Below, piece by piece: positions 1 to 5,002 of a stretch of DNA of 5,086 bases (position 1 is the stretch's first letter; each line of letters begins with the position of its first letter). The DNA is from Anaerolineae bacterium (GTDB lineage: Bacteria; Chloroflexota; Anaerolineae; 4572-78; J111). The stretch covers positions 1 to 5,086 of the forward strand of contig JAGRCC010000335.1 in assembly GCA_020433785.1 (NCBI GenBank), given 5' to 3'. Position numbers and translations under genes: made by a program. Under the pieces are notes generated by a model. The model was not told the origin of the DNA. It did not search any database and saw only the letters and a list, made by a program, of their open reading frames with translations.

Positions 1-232
1 CGGCTATACCTGGCCAGAAGCTATTGCTGCTTTTACCAAGTCACACCAAGATTTATTAGATTTGCTGGCAAATATTTCGGAAGAATCTTTAAATCGGGTG
101 GGGTCGCACCCAACGTGGGGTGATCCGGTTACGCTGGCCAGTATTCTGCGCATCCCCTACCGCCACGAACGAGGCCATCGTGATGAAATTGCCGCCCTGG
201 CTGAGTTTAAGTCGCGTCCCGAACGACCTTGA
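1..232 (+). CDS. DinB/YfiT-like four-helix-bundle protein, C-terminal fragment
   Basis: The 5' part lies outside the window. The first complete codon is at base 2, and 76 codons are read before the TGA at 230-232. The visible sequence opens with a helix (WPEAIAAFTKSHQDLLDLL), continues through SEESLNR, then a short 'SHPTWGDPVTLASIL' segment, and ends in a helix carrying RHERGHRDEIAAL. A 'hp..G..tl..il' turn followed by a helix with an H-x3-H pair and 'EI' is the usual C-terminal pattern of DinB_2/YfiT-type proteins, whose three histidines bind a metal ion. Two of these histidines would be in the RHERGH segment. Members of this superfamily act as thiol-dependent transferases, or have no known substrate, so no reaction can be assigned. 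The gene precedes glgP by 124 bases on the same strand and need not be functionally linked to it. The family call is moderately secure; the substrate is unknown. Confidence 0.6.
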   Translation, partial: GYTWPEAIAAFTKSHQDLLDLLANISEESLNRVGSHPTWGDPVTLASILRIPYRHERGHRDEIAALAEFKSRPERP

Positions 233-255
233 AAACCAACGCCACTAACTATAAA
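229..255 (+). promoter_or_regulatory. Possible sigma70-type promoter for glgP
   Basis: TTGAAA (229-234) resembles a -35 box and overlaps the stop codon of the upstream gene. TATAAA (250-255) resembles a -10 box. Each differs from consensus by one base. The 15-nt spacer is shorter than the usual 17, so this is only a candidate. Transcription from here would start near 262 and give a leader of about 95 nt containing the 264-298 dyad. Confidence 0.3.
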
Positions 256-263
256 GTGATCTC

Positions 264-298
264 CATCTGAGCCGACCATCGACTAATCAGCTCAGGTG
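264..298 (+). repeat. Inverted repeat in the glgP leader
   Basis: The arms 264-272 (CATCTGAGC) and 290-298 (GCTCAGGTG) form nine base pairs including one G-U, around a 17-nt loop. The core CTGAGC/GCTCAG is perfect. No T-run follows, so it is not a standard intrinsic terminator for the upstream gene. It could be a leader hairpin, an operator dyad, or a Rho-associated end structure. The function is not visible from sequence. Confidence 0.35.
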
Positions 299-338
299 TC
301 TACCGTTCAAGCAGCCATTTTTGGGAAATTCCATTGAG

Positions 339-347
339 AGGAAGGAG
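339..347 (+). promoter_or_regulatory. Ribosome binding site that sets the glgP start
   Basis: AGGAAGGAG is a strong Shine-Dalgarno match that ends 9 nt before the ATG at 357. It therefore supports ATG 357 rather than the in-frame TTG at 321. The 12 codons between these two starts would include the Shine-Dalgarno itself and do not resemble the protein family. Confidence 0.8.
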
Positions 348-356
348 CTAGTATCA

Positions 357-2507
357 ATGAAGACCGTTGGCTTTACGCCCATCCCGGAGCGGATCAACCG
401 CATTACCGATGTTGCCTACAATTTGTGGTGGAGCTGGCATCCGGAAGCCCAAGAACTGTTCAAAATGATCGACGCCCAACTGTGGGAGGACGTCTACCAC
501 AATCCGGTACTCTTTTTATCCTCAGTCCGACAGTCGGATTTGGATAAAGCGGCCAATAACGCCGATTTTATTAAAGCCTATCACGAAGTTTTAATTGCCT
601 TTGACAAGTATCAGGTTTATGAAGACACCTGGTTCAAACAGACCTACCCGGACCAAATCAACAAGCCCATAGCCTACTTTTCGGCTGAATTCGGGCTACA
701 CGAATGTTTACCGATTTATTCCGGTGGTTTGGGGATCTTATCGGGCGACCACACCAAGGAAGCCAGTGATTTGGGCCTGCCCTTTATCGGGGTCGGGTTT
801 ATTTACCCTCAGGGCTATTTTAGACAAGTCATTACCCCTAACGGCGATCAGGAAGCGATCTACACCAAAGTGCGCTTCGCCGAAGTGCCGGCCCAACCGG
901 CCTTTACCCCCGACGGCAAAGAAATTGTAGTGTCCGTCGCGTTGCCGGCCCGCAATAACCTGCCGGACCGCCTGGTCTATGCCAAGGTATACAAAATTCA
1001 GGTGGGTATCGTGCCGCTTTATCTGATGGATACCGACATTCACCCCAATGCTGAAGCTGACCGCGAACTCTCGGCCCGGCTGTACGGCGGCGATGAAGAG
1101 ATGCGCCTGGCTCAGGAGATGGTGTTGGGCATTGGTGGGGTGCGCGCGCTGCGCAAGCTGGGCATCGAACCGGCGGTGTGGCATATGAATGAAGGGCACT
1201 CGGCCTTTATGGTGCTAGAACGGGCCAGAGAAATGGTGTCGACCGGCAAAACCTTTAATGAAGCAGCCGACATCATTCGCAAAAGCTCCGTCTTTACCAC
1301 CCATACGCCGGTACCGGCCGGTCACGATGCGTTTCCGTTCCATATGATGGACCGTTATTTCCCCACCTGGCATGACGATCTCAAAATCAGCCGGGAAGAC
1401 TTTTTAGATCTGGCTCGACAAGATCAAAGTTGGGGGCCGTCGTTCAGCATGACCGTGCTGGCATTGAAACTATCCGGCCGGGCTAACGGGGTTAGTAAAC
1501 TTCACGGTGAAGTCTCACGCAAGATGTGGAACTGGTTGTGGCCCAGCCGCAAAACCGACGATGTGCCGATCACCTACGTTACCAACGGCATTCACACCGA
1601 AACCTGGTTGGCCCCTGAACTCAAAGCGCTGTACGATAAGCAGTTTGGCTCGGACTGGCCGTTGAACATCGATGATCAGGCCATGTGGGATGCGATAATG
1701 GACGTGCCTGATGATGAATTGTGGGAGATTATGAACCAACTGCGGGGCAGATTGGTCGATTTTATTCGACTGCGCACCCGCGAGCGCATGATCCGCCTGG
1801 GCATGCATCCCAATGAGATTCAATCGGTTAAAAATCTATTCAACCCCAAAACGCTGACAATTGGATTTGCCCGCCGTTTTGCGACGTACAAACGGGCTAC
1901 CCTAATCTTCCACGACACCGAACGCCTCAAGCGCATCGTTCACGGCAGCGGCGGTGGCCCGGTCCAGTTTGTCTTTTCGGGTAAAGCCCACCCGCGAGAC
2001 GAACCGGGCAAAAATTTTATCCGCGAAGTGTACTATCGCTCGAACGAAGCCGGGTTGGCGGGGCATCTCATTTTCCTCGAAAATTATGATATGAATGTGT
2101 CTCGTAATATGCTGTCGGGAGCCGATGTCTGGATGAACACGCCGCGCCGCCCGATGGAAGCCAGCGGCACCAGCGGTGAAAAAGCGGCTCTGAATGGCTC
2201 GCCCAACTTCTCTATTTTAGATGGTTGGTGGGATGAAGCATATAACGGCAAAAACGGCTGGTCTATCGGCGACGCCACTGCCCAGTACAACAGCGAATAC
2301 GATCAAAATCACGCCGACGCCACCGCCATCTACGAGACGCTCGAGCAGCAGATTGTGCCGGCCTACTACACCCGCGGTAATGACGGGATTCCGCACCAGT
2401 GGGTGCAGTTCGTCAAAGAGTCGATTCGTACGGTAGCGCCGCAATTTAGTATGACCCGGATGATTAAGGATTACACCAACGATCTGTATGTACCGAGCAT
2501 GGAGTAG
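357..2507 (+). CDS. glgP: Alpha-glucan (glycogen/maltodextrin) phosphorylase, GT35, short form with N-terminal DUF3417
   Basis: This cytoplasmic, PLP-dependent enzyme releases glucose-1-phosphate from the non-reducing ends of alpha-1,4-glucans. It gives 716 residues from ATG 357. Residues ~1-95 form the DUF3417 region (TPIPERINRI, NLWWSWHPEA) found in the AgpA-like branch rather than in the E. coli/animal branch. Landmarks of the catalytic fold are AYFSAEFG (from residue 106), IYSGGLGILSGDH (120-132), HMNEGHS (276-282), FTTHTPVPAGHD (313-324), TNGIH (409-413), RRFATYKR (506-513) and EASGTSGEKAALNG (601-614). R507 and K512 match the phosphate-site Arg and Lys of the family, and K609 is the expected Schiff-base lysine for PLP. 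Relatives with DUF3417 are often over 800 residues; this one stops after a 'DYTNDLYVPS' segment and so lacks the C-terminal extension. I see no frameshift or missing catalytic residue. It converges on dtd with 2 nt between the stops. The family is certain; glycogen versus maltodextrin as physiological substrate is not. Confidence 0.95.
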   Translation: MKTVGFTPIPERINRITDVAYNLWWSWHPEAQELFKMIDAQLWEDVYHNPVLFLSSVRQSDLDKAANNADFIKAYHEVLIAFDKYQVYEDTWFKQTYPDQINKPIAYFSAEFGLHECLPIYSGGLGILSGDHTKEASDLGLPFIGVGFIYPQGYFRQVITPNGDQEAIYTKVRFAEVPAQPAFTPDGKEIVVSVALPARNNLPDRLVYAKVYKIQVGIVPLYLMDTDIHPNAEADRELSARLYGGDEEMRLAQEMVLGIGGVRALRKLGIEPAVWHMNEGHSAFMVLERAREMVSTGKTFNEAADIIRKSSVFTTHTPVPAGHDAFPFHMMDRYFPTWHDDLKISREDFLDLARQDQSWGPSFSMTVLALKLSGRANGVSKLHGEVSRKMWNWLWPSRKTDDVPITYVTNGIHTETWLAPELKALYDKQFGSDWPLNIDDQAMWDAIMDVPDDELWEIMNQLRGRLVDFIRLRTRERMIRLGMHPNEIQSVKNLFNPKTLTIGFARRFATYKRATLIFHDTERLKRIVHGSGGGPVQFVFSGKAHPRDEPGKNFIREVYYRSNEAGLAGHLIFLENYDMNVSRNMLSGADVWMNTPRRPMEASGTSGEKAALNGSPNFSILDGWWDEAYNGKNGWSIGDATAQYNSEYDQNHADATAIYETLEQQIVPAYYTRGNDGIPHQWVQFVKESIRTVAPQFSMTRMIKDYTNDLYVPSME

Positions 2508-2509
2508 AA

Positions 2510-2959
2510 TTAGAGCATGGCCGTGTCGAGGATAATCGTCACCGGCCCGTCGTTTTCAATATGAACCACCATGTGCGCGCCAAATTCTCCGGTTTCGATC
2601 TTTTGAAGACCTAATTGGCGCAGCGCCTCCACAAATTGGGCCACAAGAGGTTCGGCCTGGTCAGGAGCGGCGGCTTGGGTAAAACTGGGCCGCCGTCCTT
2701 TTTTGGCATCGGCGTACAGCGTAAATTGAGAGATCACTAATATTTCCCCCCCCACCTCTAAAATAGAGCGATTCATTTTGCCTTGCTCATCTTCAAACAC
2801 CCGTAGGTGAGCGGTTTTCTCGGCCAATTTCTTGACCTCAGGCCAGCCATCGTCATGGGTGATACCTAGCAGGATGACATACCCAGGTCCCACTTGACCG
2901 ACGATTTGATCATTTACTGTCACTTGACCGTACTGTACCCGCTGTAAAATAGCTCGCAT
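2510..2959 (-). CDS. dtd: D-aminoacyl-tRNA deacylase (D-Tyr-tRNA deacylase type)
   Basis: The product hydrolyses D-amino acids, and mischarged glycine, from tRNA. This keeps D-residues out of translation; it acts in the cytoplasm as a homodimer. Its 149 residues match the usual length of the DTD1 family. The diagnostic motifs are both present: SQFTLYA (77-83), with the nearby GRRPSF (88-93), and the NDGPVT loop (136-141), whose Gly138-Pro139 pair is the cis dipeptide that excludes L-aminoacyl substrates. The N-terminus MRAILQRVQYGQVTV and the segment GYVILLGI are also typical. The ATG at 2957-2959 is preceded by a strong GGAGGT (2965-2970 on this strand), which confirms the start. The gene is transcribed toward glgP, with 2 nt between the stops, and away from the response regulator at 3251. 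It looks like a stand-alone housekeeping gene. Confidence 0.96.
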   Translation of the reverse strand: MRAILQRVQYGQVTVNDQIVGQVGPGYVILLGITHDDGWPEVKKLAEKTAHLRVFEDEQGKMNRSILEVGGEILVISQFTLYADAKKGRRPSFTQAAAPDQAEPLVAQFVEALRQLGLQKIETGEFGAHMVVHIENDGPVTIILDTAML

Positions 2960-2995
2960 AAATTACCTCCATAGGACAACTTCCTTATCGCTATG

Positions 2996-3027
2996 ACCTC
3001 ATTAAACTCCTGTAACCTCTATTAAAC
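2996..3027 (-). repeat. Imperfect tandem repeat upstream of dtd, with -10-like elements
   Basis: On the plus strand, ACCTCATTAAAC (2996-3007) and ACCTCTATTAAAC (3015-3027) are the same word apart from one inserted T, and start 19 nt apart. Read on the dtd strand each is GTTTAAT(A)GAGGT, and each carries the -10-like TTTAAT. The copy nearer dtd has a TTGTTT 17 nt upstream of its TTTAAT (3024-3029) as a weak -35. They could be two overlapping promoters, a paired operator site, or a local duplication. The placement 37 nt upstream of the start suits a promoter. Confidence 0.35.
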
Positions 3028-3062
3028 AAACGCCGCTGGTACTTAAGAACGGCCCGCCTATC

Positions 3063-3094
3063 CTATTTGTAGAGCTTCCCCTACAGACAAATAG
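3063..3094. repeat. Perfect 8-bp inverted repeat overlapping the shared promoter core
   Basis: CTATTTGT (3063-3070) and ACAAATAG (3087-3094) are exact reverse complements separated by 16 nt, with centres roughly two helical turns apart. The right arm lies inside the conserved core of the response regulator's upstream module. That layout would suit a dimeric regulator binding at or just upstream of the -35 region. The corresponding kinase-upstream site has a shorter flanking pair (TTGTC at 4966-4970 and GACAA at 4985-4989). The role is inferred only. Confidence 0.35.
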
Positions 3095-3120
3095 CCCAGT
3101 TTGGTATACCATGATAGTTA
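3077..3120 (+). promoter_or_regulatory. Predicted promoter of the response regulator; copy 1 of a shared module
   Basis: The 15-nt core TCCCCTACAGACAAA (3077-3091) recurs exactly, and in the same orientation relative to its gene, upstream of the kinase gene. The following 28 nt match that copy at 20 positions once a single extra T (3092) is skipped. A -35-like CAGACA (3084-3089) precedes the -10 candidates TATACC (3105-3110) and TACCAT (3107-3112), with spacers of 15 and 17 nt. The -10 region contains the palindrome GGTATACC (3103-3110). If used, it would leave a leader of about 130 nt before the ATG. The conservation is seen directly; the promoter role is inferred from position and box-like content. 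Confidence 0.5.
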
Positions 3121-3212
3121 CATAAATTAGATAAGTTTGGAACTCTGCACATGCCTATTTAACCCTTGCTCACCATGAACTCACTTTGTTCGTCACCAGA
3201 GAGGAATTTTAG

Positions 3213-3234
3213 GTCAGTATGCAGTTTTACTGAC
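3213..3234 (+). repeat. Leader hairpin abutting the response regulator's ribosome binding site
   Basis: GTCAGTA (3213-3219) and TACTGAC (3228-3234) pair perfectly over 7 bp around an 8-nt loop. The second arm ends directly before the Shine-Dalgarno AGGGAGGAA (3235-3243). It does not bury the ribosome site but sits immediately next to it, where a protein, a small RNA or folding could tune translation or protect the mRNA. No T-run follows, so it is not a terminator. Confidence 0.45.
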
Positions 3235-3250
3235 AGGGAGGAATTACGCT

Positions 3251-3940
3251 ATGGATATTGGATTGCAATCGCAGGTACGTACGCAAAGTAACGGGAAAGT
3301 TTTGCATATTTTACTGGCTGATGATCATATTATTTTTCGTAAAGGTGTGGCGGCTTTACTGAAAGGGCACCCCGACGTGAAGATAGTCGGCGAGGTGAGC
3401 AACGGGAATGAAGCCATTGAGGCGGCTCGCCAACTGAGCCCGGACGTCATTTTAATGGATGTACGGATGCCGGAAATGGATGGCTTTCAAGCCACCCAGA
3501 TTATAAAGAAGGAACTGCCCTGTATAAAAATTATAATTTTTTCTATTTTAGATGGGCAGGATGAACTGTTTACCTCAATTCAATTGGGGGCCGACGGCTA
3601 CCTGCCGAAATGTTTCGAGCCTCAACAGTTGTTTGAAATCTTAAAGCAGGTCAAGCTTGGCGAAACCGCGCTGCCCTCGGCGATGACCACGAAAATTGTC
3701 CAAGATTTTAGCCAGGCCGCTAATGGAAACGAGCACACCCCGCCTAGCCAGGAACTTTCATCCCGAGAATTGGAAGTATTGCGACTGATGGCTCGTGGGG
3801 AGCAGAACAAGGAAATTGCCGATGTCTTAGACATTAGCGAGAATACGGTTAAAAATCATGTTCGCAGTATTCTGGAAAAACTGACTGTGCGTAATCGCAT
3901 TCAGGCAGCCGTGTATGCCGTTCGAGAGGGAATTATTTAA
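3251..3940 (+). CDS. NarL/LuxR-family two-component response regulator
   Basis: This is a phosphorylation-controlled DNA-binding transcription factor of 229 residues. A non-conserved tail of about 16 residues precedes a CheY-like receiver (~18-135). The receiver has the acidic pair D24/D25, phospho-acceptor D70 in LMDVRMPEMDG, the switch Ser S98 and the conserved K120 in GYLPK. A linker rich in polar residues (~142-168) leads to a LuxR-type helix-turn-helix (~169-229) with LSSRELEVLRLMARG, NKEIADVLDISENTVKNHV and a C-terminal helix RNRIQAAVYAVREG. All active-site residues are present, so phosphotransfer should work. The ATG follows AGGGAGGAA with a 7-nt gap, and the leader carries a hairpin and the shared upstream module. 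The neighbouring kinase-like gene converges on it from the other strand and has the same upstream module, making it a plausible partner, though unproved. The target genes and signal cannot be read from sequence. Confidence 0.93.
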   Translation: MDIGLQSQVRTQSNGKVLHILLADDHIIFRKGVAALLKGHPDVKIVGEVSNGNEAIEAARQLSPDVILMDVRMPEMDGFQATQIIKKELPCIKIIIFSILDGQDELFTSIQLGADGYLPKCFEPQQLFEILKQVKLGETALPSAMTTKIVQDFSQAANGNEHTPPSQELSSRELEVLRLMARGEQNKEIADVLDISENTVKNHVRSILEKLTVRNRIQAAVYAVREGII

Positions 3941-3947
3941 CGCTTTT

Positions 3948-4030
3948 GGCGCGGGCACGGGTCCATTAAATAGTAGCAAGAATAGAGAATGCAGAGCGGC
4001 TGAGAGGATCTTTATACCGCCTGTCGCGCC
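3948..4030 (+). other. Possible folded 3' region after the response regulator
   Basis: GGCGCG (3948-3953) and CGCGCC (4025-4030) are exact complements. They enclose a second pair, GCGG (3996-3999) with CCGC (4017-4020). A further small hairpin, GTAGC/GCTAC, lies at 4043-4056 just beyond. The segment sits between the response regulator's stop codon and the terminator at 4081, so it would be transcribed as its 3' UTR. No known RNA family is recognised and the pairing may be chance. The rest of this 207-base gap holds no gene I can support. Confidence 0.2.
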
Positions 4031-4080
4031 TTACCTCGCTGTGTAGCACTGGCTACTCTTCCCATCTAACAAACCCAGTT

Positions 4081-4117
4081 CAAAAAGATCGAAGGCAAGC
4101 TAATTTCGATCTTTTTG
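4081..4117. terminator. Bidirectional intrinsic terminator between converging genes
   Basis: CAAAAAGATCGAA (4081-4093) and TTCGATCTTTTTG (4105-4117) form a perfect 13-bp stem around an 11-nt loop. One arm carries five A's and the other five T's, so both strands give a hairpin whose descending arm ends in a U-run. It lies 140 nt after the response regulator stop and 30 nt after the kinase stop, and suits ending both converging transcripts. The stem has only three G-C pairs in its core plus one at its base, so its strength is moderate. Confidence 0.8.
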
Positions 4118-4147
4118 GAGGGCTTACAAGAGGCAAATTACATCAGA

Positions 4148-4891
4148 TTAGCATCGGTTTAAAGGCAGCGTAAACCAAAATGTGGTGCCTTCGACCGGAT
4201 GGCTTTTAACATCCATTTGCCCGTTCTGCATTTCTACAAAGCGGTGGGCCAGGTAAAGTCCTAATCCTTGACCTAATTGGTGATGACCGTTGCTGCGATA
4301 ATATTTATTGAAGATTTTTTTCTGCTCTTGCGATGGGATATATGAGCCGAAATTAGAAATATAAACAGCGGCATACCCCGGTTGTTTAGATGAAGCAATT
4401 GAATAGATATTCACTCTGACATAAATAGGGCTACCGTCCGGTGAATATTTAATCGCGTTAGACAATAAATTATCCAAAACAATTTGTGTTTTTTCCCGGC
4501 TGCCATAAGCAAATAATAGACCGGCTTGATAATCTCTAGAAATTGTCCGGTCCGGAGCCTGAACCGTAAAAGGCAAGACCGTTTCTTCTACCAGGCTGAT
4601 CAGATCAAATTTTTGGGGTGGGACAATATTTTTAACGTTTTCCGGCCCATCGAGGTGGTGAATGCTTTTGCCCAGCGACTGCAACTCTTTCACCAAGCTC
4701 TCTACAATCTGGATCACTTCACCTGGAATCGGCTGCGCTTTCTCTTTCATCTCTTGCAGCAGATAATTGATGGCCTTCAGTTTTGCCGCAGATGATAAAA
4801 TCTGGTGGCAAATTTGGGCAGCTATATCATCATTACTGTTGTTAAAATTATTCTTTTGGTAGGTAGTAATGGGTTGAAGGATCTGGTCCAT
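4148..4891 (-). CDS. Sensor-less histidine-kinase-like protein (DHp-like plus HATPase_c)
   Basis: The 247-residue protein has no signal peptide, membrane segment, PAS or GAF region, so it should be soluble and receive its signal through a partner or its short polar N-terminus (~1-22). Residues ~23-80 look like the two-helix dimerisation domain: an 'ICHQILSSAAKLKAINYLLQ' helix, a loop, and a second helix ending at SIHHLD. H29 is at the expected phospho-site, but the usual H-[ED]-x-x-x-P reads HQILSS, without the acidic residue or the proline. The FDLISLVEE linker (95-103) leads into the ATPase domain: N-box NLLSNAIKYSPDG (141-153), G1 box NFGSYI (180-185) with Asn in place of the usual Asp, F-box IFNKYYR (193-199), G2 box GQGLGLYLAH (207-216) and final strand GTTFWFTLPL. 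ATP binding looks intact. The ATG has AAGGGGA 9 nt upstream. It lies downstream of another LuxR-type regulator on the same strand and converges on the regulator at 3251. Whether it autophosphorylates at H29 is uncertain. Confidence 0.87.
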   Translation of the reverse strand: MDQILQPITTYQKNNFNNSNDDIAAQICHQILSSAAKLKAINYLLQEMKEKAQPIPGEVIQIVESLVKELQSLGKSIHHLDGPENVKNIVPPQKFDLISLVEETVLPFTVQAPDRTISRDYQAGLLFAYGSREKTQIVLDNLLSNAIKYSPDGSPIYVRVNIYSIASSKQPGYAAVYISNFGSYIPSQEQKKIFNKYYRSNGHHQLGQGLGLYLAHRFVEMQNGQMDVKSHPVEGTTFWFTLPLNRC

Positions 4892-4918
4892 TTTGAATAA
4901 TCCCCTTAGGATAAAACT

Positions 4919-4942
4919 AAGTTAGATTCTTTTGTCTAACTT
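4919..4942 (-). repeat. Perfect 8-bp inverted repeat in the kinase promoter/leader
   Basis: AAGTTAGA (4919-4926) and TCTAACTT (4935-4942) are exact reverse complements around an 8-nt loop. The repeat starts 2 nt downstream of the predicted -10 (4945-4950, minus strand), so it would span the transcription start. It could act as an operator dyad or fold at the extreme 5' end of the mRNA. It lies 27 nt upstream of the start codon, outside the ribosome site. Confidence 0.5.
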
Positions 4943-4979
4943 CTATAGTATCGCAAATTGGGGTTTTGTCTGTAGGGGA
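4937..4979 (-). promoter_or_regulatory. Predicted promoter of the kinase gene; copy 2 of the shared module
   Basis: Read on the minus strand, bases 4979-4965 give TCCCCTACAGACAAA, identical to 3077-3091 upstream of the response regulator. The next 28 nt (4964-4937) match that copy at 20 of 28 positions. A -35-like CAGACA (4967-4972) and a -10-like TACTAT (4945-4950) are separated by 16 nt; the overlapping GATACT is an alternative -10. The module starts 23 nt after the stop of the upstream regulator gene, giving the kinase its own promoter rather than relying only on read-through. Confidence 0.5.
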
Positions 4980-5002
4980 TTTTTGACAATAAGCTTGGTC
5001 GA

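Noticed and set aside
321..356. In-frame TTG start giving a 12-residue longer GlgP
   Set aside because: No ribosome site lies before the TTG, whereas AGGAAGGAG sits 9 nt before the ATG at 357, and the extra residues are unlike the family N-terminus.
738..1199. 153-codon open frame on the minus strand inside glgP
   Set aside because: It lies wholly opposite conserved catalytic sequence of glgP, has no recognisable domain, and is expected from the codon bias of the real gene.
1515..1823. 102-codon minus-strand open frame inside glgP
   Set aside because: Antisense shadow of glgP with no family resemblance or supporting context.
2891..2930. Exact 10-nt direct repeat CACTTGACCG within dtd
   Set aside because: Both copies encode the tripeptide GQV in the normal N-terminal strands of the protein, so coding constraint explains it.
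3174..3290. Small upstream open frame (ATG at 3174) overlapping the response regulator start
   Set aside because: No Shine-Dalgarno precedes it and the peptide is unremarkable; its overlap with the regulator start is probably chance.
4526..4795. 89-codon plus-strand open frame opposite the kinase gene
   Set aside because: It overlaps the ATPase N-box and dimerisation region of the kinase, which is clearly the real coding frame.
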